A stretch of DNA of 64,000 nt from Chlorocebus sabaeus (Eukaryota; Chordata; Mammalia; Primates; Cercopithecidae). A program made the translations under genes and the position numbers. Below are positions 33,946-44,578 of this stretch, piece after piece. The stretch covers positions 868,001 to 932,000 of the forward strand of contig NW_027328092.1 of assembly GCF_047675955.1 (NCBI RefSeq), given 5' to 3'. The notes under the pieces were generated by a model, which saw nothing but the letters and a program-made list of their open reading frames with translations, had not been told where the DNA came from and ran no database searches. How positions within the stretch are numbered: the stretch's first letter is position 1; every line of letters begins with the position of its first letter.

Positions 33946-36200
33946 TGCCCCTCTAGAAGCCTTTCGCTAAGACTGTTCTTGTGGAATTTGCAAAGTGACA
34001 TTTGGAAGCCCATAGTGGGCTATGGTGAAAAAGGAAATATCCTAAGATAAAAACTGAAAAGAAGCTTTCTGAGAAACTGCCTTGTGTTCTGTTAATTCAT
34101 CTCACAGGGTTACAGCTTTCTCCACAAGAAGCCTTTCGCTAAGACTGTTCTTGTGGAATTTCAAAGTGATATTTGTAAAGCCATAGAAGGATATGATGAA
34201 AAAGGAAATATCTTCTGTTAAAAACTGGAAAGAAGCTTTCTGAGAAACTGCTTTGTGTTCTGTTAATTCATCTCACAGAGATACAGCTTTCTCCTCAAGA
34301 AGTTTTCGCTAAGACTGTGCTTCTGGAATTTGGAAAGTGATATTTGGAAGCCCATAGAGGGCTACGGTGAAAAAGGAAATAACTTCCGTTAAAAAACAGG
34401 AAAGAAGCTTTCTGAGAAACTGCTTTGTGTTCTGCTAATTCATCTCAAGAGTTACAGCTTTCCCCTCAAGCAGTCTTTCGCTAAGACTGTTCTTGGGGAA
34501 TTTGCAAAGTGATATTTGGAAGCCCATAGAGGGCTATGGTGAAAAAGGAAATATCCTAAGATAAAAACTGGGAAGAATCTTTCTGAGAAATTGCTTTGTG
34601 TTCTGTTAATTCATCTCACAGAGTTACTGCATTCCCCTCAAGAAGCCTTTCGCTAAGACTGTTCTTGTGGAATTTGAAAAGTGATATTTGGAAGCCCATA
34701 GAGGGTTATGGTGAAAAAGGAAAATCTTCCCTTAAAAACTGGAAAGAAGCTTCCTGAGGAACTGCTTTGTGTTCGGTTAATTCAACTCACAGTTACTGCT
34801 TTCTCCTCAAAAAGCCTTTCGCTAACACTGTTCTTATGCAATTTGCAAAGTGATATTTGGAAGCCCTTAGAGGGTTAAGGTGAAAAAGGAAATATCTACC
34901 GTTAAAAATTGTAAAGAAGCTTTCTGAGAAACTGCTCTGTGTTCTGTTAATTCATCTCACAGTGTTACAGCATTCCCTTCAGGAAGCCTTTCGCTAAGTC
35001 TGTTCTTGTGGAATATTCAAGGTGATATCTGGAAGCCCATAGAGTGCTATGGTGAAAAAGGAAATATCTTCCATTAAAAACTGGAAAGAAGCTTTCTGAG
35101 AAACTGCTCTGTGTTCTGTTAATTCATCTCACAGAGTTACAGCTTTCCCCTCAAGAAGCCTTTCGCTAAGACTGTTCTTGTGAAATTTGCACATTGATAT
35201 CTGGAAGTCCATACAGGGCTACGGTGTAAAAGGAAATATCTTCCGATAAAAACTGGAAGGAAGCTTTATGAGAAACTGCTTTGTGTCCTGTTAATTCATC
35301 TCACAGAGTTACAGCCTTCCCTTCAAGATGCCTTTCGCTAAGACTCTTCTTGTGGAATTGGCAAAGTGTTATTTGGAAGCCCGTAGAGGTCTACGGTGAA
35401 AAAGGAAATATCTTCCTTTAAAAACTGGAAAGAAGCTTTCTGAGAAACTGCTTTGTGTTCTGTTAATTCATCTCACAGAGTCACTGCTTTCACCTCAAGA
35501 ATCCTTTCGCTGAGACTCTTCATGTGGAAATTTCATAGTGATATTTTCAAGCCCATAGAGGGCTAAGGTGAAAAAGGAAATATCCTAAGATAAAAACTGA
35601 AAAGAAGCCTTCTGAGAAACTACTTTGTGTTCTGTTAATTCATCTCACAGTGTTACAGCTTTGCCCTCAAGAAGCCTTTCGCGAAGACACTTCTTGTGGA
35701 ATTTGCAAAGTGATATTTGGAAGCCCATAGAGGGCTATGGTGAAAAAGGAAATATCTTTTGTTAAAAACTGAAAGAGGCTTTCTGAGAAACTGCTCTGTG
35801 TTCTATTAATTCATCTCACAGAGTTACTGCTTTCCCAGAAAGAAGCCATTCTCTAAGATTCTTCTTGTGGATTTTTCAAAGTGATATTGGAAGCCCATAG
35901 AGGGCTATGGTGAAAAAGGGAATATCTTCCGTTAAAAACTGGAAAGAATCTTTCTGAGAAACTACTTTGTGTTCTGTTAATTCATCTCACAGAGTTACAG
36001 CTTTCCCCTCAAGAAGCCTTTCGCTAAGACTGTTCTTCTGGAATTTTGAAAGTGATATTTGGAATCCCATAGAGGGCTATGGTGAAAAAGGAAAGATCTT
36101 CCGTTAAAAACTGGAAAGAACCTTTCTGAGAAATTGCTTTGTGTTCTTTTAATTCATCTCACAGAGTTACTGCGTTCCTCTCAAGAAGCCTTTCGCTAAG
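31900..36200. repeat. Source-like segment, duplicated at offset 13,377 bp
   Basis: Most of copy 10 and of copy 11 match 45.3-49.6 kb through AATTTCGAAAG, GGTGGAAAAGG, CTACAGTGTAAAAGG, AAAAATTGTAAAG, TTCCATTAAAAAC and GAAGCCTTCTGAG. The offset is exactly one 16-mer less than that of the preceding segment. Confidence 0.7.
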
Positions 36201-36346
36201 ACTGTTCTTGTGGAATTTGCAAAGTGATATTTGGAAGCCCATATAGGGTTATGATGAAAAAGGAAATATCTTCCGTTAAAAACTGGAAAGAAGCATTCTG
36301 AGAAACTGCTTTGTGTTCTCTTAGTTCATCTCACAGAGTTACAGCT
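33946..36346. repeat. HOR copy 11, 14-mer (2,401 bp)
   Basis: m1-m3, m4/m15 hybrid, m16-m25; first 14-mer in the window. AAAAATTGTAAAG in m17, TTCCATTAAAAAC in m18 and GAAGCCTTCTGAG in m21 are shared with the 14-mers at 47,323 and 57,613, a single lineage of 14-mer. GGTTATGATG in m25 is private. Confidence 0.92.
34460..34631. repeat. Hybrid monomer m4/m15, HOR copy 11 (type site)
   Basis: m4 sequence (AAGCAGTCTTTCG, TTGGGGAATTT, GGGCTATGG) switches at 34,537-34,547 to m15 sequence (AAAGGAAATATCCTAAG, AGAATCTTTC, GAAATTGC), followed by m16. Defines the 14-mer. The same hybrid lies at 47,837, 50,238, 58,127 and 60,527. A shared AACTGGGAAG variant marks them as one lineage. Confidence 0.87.
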
Positions 36347-39090
36347 TGCCCCTCGAGAAGCCTTTCGCTAAGACTGTTCTTGTGGAATTTGCAAAGTGAC
36401 ATTTGGAAGCCCATAGTGGGCTATGGTGAAAAAGGAAATATCCTAAGATAAAAACTGAAAAGAAGCTTTCTGAGAAACTGCCTTGTGTTCTGTTAATTCA
36501 TCTCACAGGGTTACAGCTTTCTCCACAAGAAGCCTTTCGCTAAGACTGTTCTTGTGGAATTTCAAAGTGATATTTGTAAAGCCATAGAAGGATATGATGA
36601 AAAAGGAAATATCTTCTGTTAAAAACTGGAAAGAAGCTTTCTGAGAAACTGCTTTGTGTTCTGTTAATTCATCTCACAGAGATACAGCTTTCTCCTCAAG
36701 AAGTTTTCGCTAAGACTGTGCTTCTGGAATTTGGAAAGTGATATTTGGAAGCCCATAGAGGGCTACGGTGAAAAAGGAAATAACTTCCGTTAAAAAACAG
36801 GAAAGAAGCTTTCTGAGAAACTGCTTTGTGTTCTGCTAATTCATCTCAAGAGTTACAGCTTTCCCCTCAAGCAGTCTTTCGCTAAGACTGTTCTTGGGGA
36901 ATTTGCAAAGTGATATTTGGAAGCCCATAGAGGGCTATGGTGAAAAAAGAAGTATCTTCCGTTAAAAAGTGGAAAGAAGCTTTCTGAGAATCTGCTTTGT
37001 GTTCTGTTAATTCATCTCACAGTGTTACAAATCTCTCCTCAAGTAACCTTTAGCTAAGGCAGATCTTGTGGAATTTGGAAAGTGATATTTGGAAGCCCAT
37101 AGGGGGCTATGGTGAAAAAGGAAGTATCTTCCGTTAAAATCTGGAAGAAGATTTCTGAGAAACTACTTTGTGTTCTGTTAATTCATCTCAGAGACTTACA
37201 TCTTTCCCCTCATGAAGCCTTTCCCTAAGACTCTTCTTGTGGAATTTGCAAAGTGATATTTCGAAGCCCACAGAGGGCTATGGTGAAAAAGGAGATATCC
37301 TAAGATAAAAACTGAAGAGAAACTTTCTGAGAAACTGCTCTGTATTCTCTTAATTCATCTCACAGAGTTACTGCGTTCCCCTCAAGAAGCCTTTCGCTAA
37401 GACTGTTCTTGTGGAATTTGAAAAGTGATATTTGGAAGCCCATAGAGGGTTATGGTGAAAAAGGAAATTCTTCCCTTAAAAACTGGAAAGAAGCTTCCTG
37501 AGAAACTGCTTTGTGTTCGGTTAGTTCAACTCACAGTTACTGCTTTCTCCTCAAAAAGCCTTTCGCTAACACTGTTCTTATGCAATTTGCAAAGTGATAT
37601 TTGGAAGCCCTTAGAGGGTTAAGGTGAAAAAAGAAATATCTACCGTTAAAAACTGTAAAGAAGCTTTCTGAGAAACTGCTCTGTGTTCTGTTAATTCATC
37701 TCACAGTGTTACAGCATTCCCTTCAGGAAGCCTTTCGCTAAGTCTGTTCTTGTGGAATATTCAAGGTGATATCTGGAAGCCCATAGAGTCCTATGGTGAA
37801 AAAGGAAATATCTTCCGTTAAAAACGGGAAAGAAGCTTTCTGAGAAACTGCTCTGTGTTCTGCTAATTCATCTCGCAGAGTTACAGCTTTCCCCTCAAGA
37901 AGCCTTTCGCTAAGACTGTTCTTGTGAAATTCGCACATTGATATTTGGAAGTCCATACAGGGCTACGGTGTAAAAGGAAATATCTTCCGATAAAAACTGG
38001 AAGGAAGCTTTATGAGAAACTGCTTTGTGTCCTGTTAATTCACCTCACAGAGTTACAGCCTTCCCTTCAAGATGCCTTTCGCTAAGACTCTTCTTGTGGA
38101 ATTGGCAAAGTGTTATTTGGAAGCCCGTAGAGGTCTACGGTGAAAAAGGAAATATCTTCCTTTAAAAACTGGAAAGAAGCTTTCTGAGAAACTGCTTTGT
38201 GTTCTGTTAATTCATCTCACAGAGTCACTGCTTTCACCTCAAGAATCCTTTCGCTGAGAGTCTTCATGTGGAAATTTCATAGTGATATTTTCAAGCCCAT
38301 AGAGGGCTAAGGTGAAAAAGGAAATATCCTAAGATAAAAACTGAAAAGAAGCATTCTGAGAAACTACTTTGTGTTCTGTTAATTCATCTCACAGTGTTAC
38401 AGCTTTGCCCTCAAGAAGCCTTTCGCGAAGACACTTCTTGTGGAATTTGCAAAGTGATATTTGGAAGCCCATAGTGGGCTATGGTGAAAAAGGAAATATC
38501 TTTTGTTAAAAACTGAAAGAGGCTTTCTGAGAAACTGCTCTGTGTTCTATTAATTCATCTCACAGAGTTACTGCTTTCCCAGAAAGAAGCCATTCTCTAA
38601 GATTCTTCTTGTGGATTTTTCAAAGTGATATTGGAAGCCCATAGAGGGCTATGGTGAAAAAGGGAATATCTTCCGTTAAAAACTGGAAAGAATCTTTCTG
38701 AGAAACTACTTTGTGTTCTGTTAATTCATCTCACAGAGTTACAGCTTTCCCCTCAAGAAGCCTTTCGCTAAGACTGTTCTTCTGGAATTTTGAAAGTGAT
38801 ATTTGGAATCCCATAGAGGGCTATGTTGAAAAAGGAAAGATCTTCCGTTAAAAACTGGAAAGAACCTTTCTGAGAAATTGCTTTGTGTTCTTTTAATTCA
38901 TCTCACAGAGTTACTGCGTTCCTCTCAAGAAGCCTTTCGCTAAGACTGTTCTTGTGGAATTTGCAAAGTGATATTTGGAAGCCCATATAGGGTTATGGTG
39001 AAAAAGGAAATATCTTCCGTTAAAAACTGGAAAGAAGCATTCTGAGAAACTGCTTTGTGTTCTCTTAGTTCATCTCACAGAGTTACAGCT
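36347..39090. repeat. HOR copy 12, 16-mer (2,744 bp)
   Basis: m1-m5, m6/m15 hybrid, m16-m25. Carries AAAACGGGAAAG in m18, GCTAATTCATCTCGCAG at the m18 end, TTCACCTCACAG in m19, and CATAGTGGGC in m22, the last shared with copies 8 and 14. Confidence 0.92.
37813..37829 (+). promoter_or_regulatory. Near-match to CENP-B box in m18 of copy 12
   Basis: Same 17 bases as at 27,180, created by a T-to-G change relative to the usual ACTGGAAAG of m18. One mismatch to the fixed core bases. Confidence 0.4.
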
Positions 39091-41834
39091 TGCCCCTCGA
39101 GAAGCCTTTCGCTAAGACTGTTCTTGTGGAATTTGCAAAGTGACATTTGGAAGCCCATAGTGGGCTATGGTGAAAAAGGAAATATCCTAAGATAAAAACT
39201 GAAAAGAAGCTTTCTGAGAAACTGCCTTGTGTTCTGTTAATTCATCTCACAGGGTTACAGCTTTCTCCACAAGAAGCCTTTCGCTAAGACTGTTCTTGTG
39301 GAATTTCAAAGTGATATTTGTAAAGCCATAGAAGGATATGATGAAAAAGGAAATATCTTCTGTTAAAAACTGGAAAGAAGCTTTCTGAGAAACTGCTTTG
39401 TGTTCTGTTAATTCATCTCACAGAGATACAGCTTTCTCCTCAAGAAGTTTTCGCTAAGACTGTGCTTCTGGAATTTGGAAAGTGATATTTGGAAGCCCAT
39501 AGAGGGCTACGGTGAAAAAGGAAATAACTTCCGTTAAAAAACAGGAAAGAAGCTTTCTGAGAAACTGCTTTGTGTTCTGCTAATTCATCTCAAGAGTTAC
39601 AGCTTTCCCCTCAAGCAGTCTTTCGCTAAGACTGTTCTTGGGGAATTTGCAAAGTGATATTTGGAAGCCCATAGAGGGCTATGGTGAAAAAAGAAGTATC
39701 TTCCGTTAAAAAGTGGAAAGAAGCTTTCTGAGAATCTGCTTTGTGTTCTGTTAATTCATCTCACAGTGTTACAAATCTCTCCTCAAGTAACCTTTAGCTA
39801 AGGCAGATCTTGTGGAATTTGGAAAGTGATATTTGGAAGCCCATAGGGGGCTATGGTGAAAAAGGAAGTATCTTCCGTTAAAACCTGGAAGAAGATTTCT
39901 GAGAAACTACTTTGTGTTCTGTTAATTCATCTCAGAGACTTACATCTTTCCCCTCATGAAGCCTTTCCCTAAGACTCTTCTTGTGGAATTTGCAAAGTGA
40001 TATTTCGAAGCCCACAGAGGGCTATGGTGAAAAAGGAGATATCCTAAGATAAAAACTGAAGAGAAACTTTCTGAGAAACTGCTCTGTATTCTCTTAATTC
40101 ATCTCACAGAGTGACTGCGTTCCCCTCAAGAAGCCTTTCGCTAAGACTGTTCTTGTGGAATTTGAAAAGTGATATTTGGAAGCCCATAGAGGGTTATGGT
40201 GAAAAAGGAAAATCTTCCCTTAAAAACTGGAAAGAAGCTTCCTGAGAAACTGCTTTGTGTTCGGTTAGTTCAACTCACAGTTACTGCTTTCTCCTCAAAA
40301 AGCCTTTCGCTAACACTGTTCTTATGCAATTTGCAAAGTGATATTTGGAAGCCCTTAGAGGGTTAAGGTGAAAAAAGAAATATCTACCGTTAAAAACTGT
40401 AAAGAAGCTTTCTGAGAAACTGCTCTGTGTTCTGTTAATTCATCTCACAGTGTTACAGCATTCCCTTCAGGAAGCCTTTCGCTAAGTCTGTTCTTGTGGA
40501 ATATTCAAGGTGATATCTGGAAGCCCATAGAGTCCTATGGTGAAAAAGGAAATATCTTCCGTTAAAAACGGGAAAGAAGCTTTCTGAGAAACTGCTCTGT
40601 GTTCTGTTAATTCATCTCGCAGAGTTACAGCTTTCCCCTCAAGAAGCCTTTCGCTAAGACTGTTCTTGTGAAATTCGCACATTGATATTTGGAAGTCCAT
40701 ACAGGGCTACGGTGTAAAAGGAAATATCTTCCGATAAAAACTGGAAGGAAGCTTTATGAGAAACTGCTTTGTGTCCTGTTAATTCATCTCACAGAGTTAC
40801 AGCCTTCCCTTCAAGATGCCTTTCGCTAAGACTCTTCTTGTGGAATTGGCAAAGTGTTATTTGGAAGCCCGTAGAGGTCTACGGTGAAAAAGGAAATATC
40901 TTCCTTTAAAAACTGGAAAGAAGCTTTCTGAGAAACTGCTTTGTGTTCTGTTAATTCATCTCACAGAGTCACTGCTTTCACCTCAAGAATCCTTTCGCTG
41001 AGAGTCTTCATGTGGAAATTTCATAGTGATATTTTCAAGCCCATAGAGGGCTAAGGTGAAAAAGGAAATATCCTAAGATAAAAACTGAAAAGAAGCATTC
41101 TGAGAAACTACTTTGTGTTCTGTTAATTCATCTCACAGTGTTACAGCTTTGCCCTCAAGAAGCCTTTCACGAAGACACTTCTTGTGGAATTTGCAAAGTG
41201 ATATTTGGAAGCCCATAGAGGGCTATGGTGAAAAAGGAAATATCTTTTGTTAAAAACTGAAAGAGGCTTTCTGAGAAACTGCTCTGTGTTCTATTAATTC
41301 ATCTCACAGAGTTACTGCTTTCCCAGAAAGAAGCCATTCTCTAAGATTCTTCTTGTGGATTTTTCAAAGTGATATTGGAAGCCCATAGAGGGCTATGGTG
41401 AAAAAGGGAATATCTTCCGTTAAAAACTGGAAAGAATCTTTCTGAGAAACTACTTTGTGTTCTGTTAATTCATCTCACAGAGTTACAGCTTTCCCCTCAA
41501 GAAGCCTTTCGCTAAGACTGTTCTTCTGGAATTTTGAAAGTGATATTTGGAATCCCATAGAGGGCTATGGTGAAAAAGGAAAGATCTTCCGTTAAAAACT
41601 GGAAAGAACCTTTCTGAGAAATTGCTTTGTGTTCTTTTAATTCATCTCACAGAGTTACTGCGTTCCTCTCAAGAAGCCTTTCGCTAAGACTGTTCTTGTG
41701 GAATTTGCAAAGTGATATTTGGAAGCCCATATAGGGTTATGGTGAAAAAGGAAATATCTTCCGTTAAAAACTGGAAAGAAGCATTCTGAGAAACTGCTTT
41801 GTGTTCTCTTAGTTCATCTCACAGAGTTACAGCT
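39091..41834. repeat. HOR copy 13, 16-mer (2,744 bp), mosaic 3' end
   Basis: m1-m5, m6/m15 hybrid, m16-m25. The 5' and middle parts look like copies 12 and 14 (AAAACGGGAAAG in m18; GAGTGACTGCG at the m15 border). From about 41,168 on, m22 (TTCACGAAG, CATAGAGGGC) and m24 (CTATGGTGAAAAAGGAAAG) match copy 7 instead, so a switch lies between about 40,675 and 41,168. Confidence 0.9.
40557..40573 (+). promoter_or_regulatory. Near-match to CENP-B box in m18 of copy 13
   Basis: Same 17 bases and same monomer position as at 27,180; 2,744 bp after the previous one. Confidence 0.4.
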
Positions 41835-44578
41835 TGCCCCTCGAGAAGCCTTTCGCTAAGACTGTTCTTGTGGAATTTGCAAAGTGACATTTGGAAGCCC
41901 ATAGTGGGCTATGGTGAAAAAGGAAATATCCTAAGATAAAAACTGAAAAGAAGCTTTCTGAGAAACTGCCTTGTGTTCTGTTAATTCATCTCACAGGGTT
42001 ACAGCTTTCTCCACAAGAAGCCTTTCGCTAAGACTGTTCTTGTGGAATTTCAAAGTGATATTTGTAAAGCCATAGAAGGATATGATGAAAAAGGAAATAT
42101 CTTCTGTTAAAAACTGGAAAGAAGCTTTCTGAGAAACTGCTTTGTGTTCTGTTAATTCATCTCACAGAGATACAGCTTTCTCCTCAAGAAGTTTTCGCTA
42201 AGACTGTGCTTCTGGAATTTGGAAAGTGATATTTGGAAGCCCATAGAGGGCTACGGTGAAAAAGGAAATAACTTCCGTTAAAAAACAGGAAAGAAGCTTT
42301 CTGAGAAACTGCTTTGTGTTCTGCTAATTCATCTCAAGAGTTACAGCTTTCCCCTCAAGCAGTCTTTCGCTAAGACTGTTCTTGGGGAATTTGCAAAGTG
42401 ATATTTGGAAGCCCATAGAGGGCTATGGTGAAAAAAGAAGTATCTTCCGTTAAAAAGTGGAAAGAAGCTTTCTGAGAATCTGCTTTGTGTTCTGTTAATT
42501 CATCTCACAGTGTTACAAATCTCTCCTCAAGTAACCTTTAGCTAAGGCAGATCTTGTGGAATTTGGAAAGTGATATTTGGAAGCCCATAGGGGGCTATGG
42601 TGAAAAAGGAAGTATCTTCCGTTAAAATCTGGAAGAAGATTTCTGAGAAACTACTTTGTGTTCTGTTAATTCATCTCAGAGACTTACATCTTTCCCCTCA
42701 TGAAGCCTTTCCCTAAGACTCTTCTTGTGGAATTTGCAAAGTGATATTTCGAAGCCCACAGAGGGCTATGGTGAAAAAGGAGATATCCTAAGATAAAAAC
42801 TGAAGAGAAACTTTCTGAGAAACTGCTCTGTATTCTCTTAATTCATCTCACAGAGTGACTGCGTTCCCCTCAAGAAGCCTTTCGCTAAGACTGTTCTTGT
42901 GGAATTTGAAAAGTGATATTTGGAAGCCCATAGAGGGTTATGGTGAAAAAGGAAAATCTTCCCTTAAAAACTGGAAAGAAGCTTCCTGAGAAACTGCTTT
43001 GTGTTCGGTTAGTTCAACTCACAGTTACTGCTTTCTCCTCAAAAAGCCTTTCGCTAACACTGTTCTTATGCAATTTGCAAAGTGATATTTGGAAGCCCTT
43101 AGAGGGTTAAGGTGAAAAAAGAAATATCTACCGTTAAAAACTGTAAAGAAGCTTTCTGAGAAACTGCTCTGTGTTCTGTTAATTCATCTCACAGTGTTAC
43201 AGCATTCCCTTCAGGAAGCCTTTCGCTAAGTCTGTTCTTGTGGAATATTCAAGGTGATATCTGGAAGCCCATAGAGTCCTATGGTGAAAAAGGAAATATC
43301 TTCCGTTAAAAACGGGAAAGAAGCTTTCTGAGAAACTGCTCTGTGTTCTGTTAATTCATCTCGCAGAGTTACAGCTTTCCCCTCAAGAAGCCTTTCGCTA
43401 AGACTGTTCTTGTGAAATTCGCACATTGATATTTGGAAGTCCATACAGGGCTACGGTGTAAAAGGAAATATCTTCCGATAAAAACTGGAAGGAAGCTTTA
43501 TGAGAAACTGCTTTGTGTCCTGTTAATTCATCTCACAGAGTTACAGCCTTCCCTTCAAGATGCCTTTCGCTAAGACTCTTCTTGTGGAATTGGCAAAGTG
43601 TTATTTGGAAGCCCGTAGAGGTCTACGGTGAAAAAGGAAATATCTTCCTTTAAAAACTGGAAAGAAGCTTTCTGAGAAACTGCTTTGTGTTCTGTTAATT
43701 CATCTCACAGAGTCACTGCTTTCACCTCAAGAATCCTTTCGCTGAGAGTCTTCATGTGGAAATTTCATAGTGATATTTTCAAGCCCATAGAGGGCTAAGG
43801 TGAAAAAGGAAATATCCTAAGATAAAAACTGAAAAGAAGCATTCTAAGAAACTACTTTGTGTTCTGTTAATTCATCTCACAGTGTTACAGCTTTGCCCTC
43901 AAGAAGCCTTTCGCGAAGACACTTCTTGTGGAATTTGCAAAGTGATATTTGGAAGCCCATAGTGGGCTATGGTGAAAAAGGAAATATCTTTTGTTAAAAA
44001 CTGAAAGAGGCTTTCTGAGAAACTGCTCTGTGTTCTATTAATTCATCTCACAGAGTTACTGCTTTCCCAGAAAGAAGCCATTCTCTAAGATTCTTCTTGT
44101 GGATTTTTCAAAGTGATATTGGAAGCCCATAGAGGGCTACGGTGAAAAAGGGAATATCTTCCGTTAAAAACTGGAAAGAATCTTTCTGAGAAACTACTTT
44201 GTGTTCTGTTAATTCATCTCACAGAGTTACAGCTTTCCCCTCAAGAAGCCTTTCGCTAAGACTGTTCTTCTGGAATTTTGAAAGTGATATTTGGAATCCC
44301 ATAGAGGGCTATGTTGAAAAAGGAAAGATCTTCCGTTAAAAACTGGAAAGAACCTTTCTGAGAAATTGCTTTGTGTTCTTTTAATTCATCTCACAGAGTT
44401 ACTGCGTTCCTCTCAAGAAGCCTTCCGCTAAGACTGTTCTTGTGGAATTTGCAAAGTGATATTTGGAAGCCCATATAGGGTTATGGTGAAAAAGGAAATA
44501 TCTTCCGTTAAAAACTGGAAAGAAGCATTCTGAGAAACTGCTTTGTGTTCTCTTAGTTCATCTCACAGAGTTACAGCT
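41835..44578. repeat. HOR copy 14, 16-mer (2,744 bp)
   Basis: m1-m5, m6/m15 hybrid, m16-m25. Shares CTACGGTGAAAAAGGG (m23) and CTTCCGCTAAG (m25) with copy 8 at an exact offset of 16,121 bp. AAAACGGGAAAG is present in m18. GCATTCTAAGAAAC in m21 is private. Confidence 0.92.
43301..43317 (+). promoter_or_regulatory. Near-match to CENP-B box in m18 of copy 14
   Basis: Same 17 bases and same monomer position as at 27,180; third in a run of three at 2,744-bp spacing. Confidence 0.4.
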
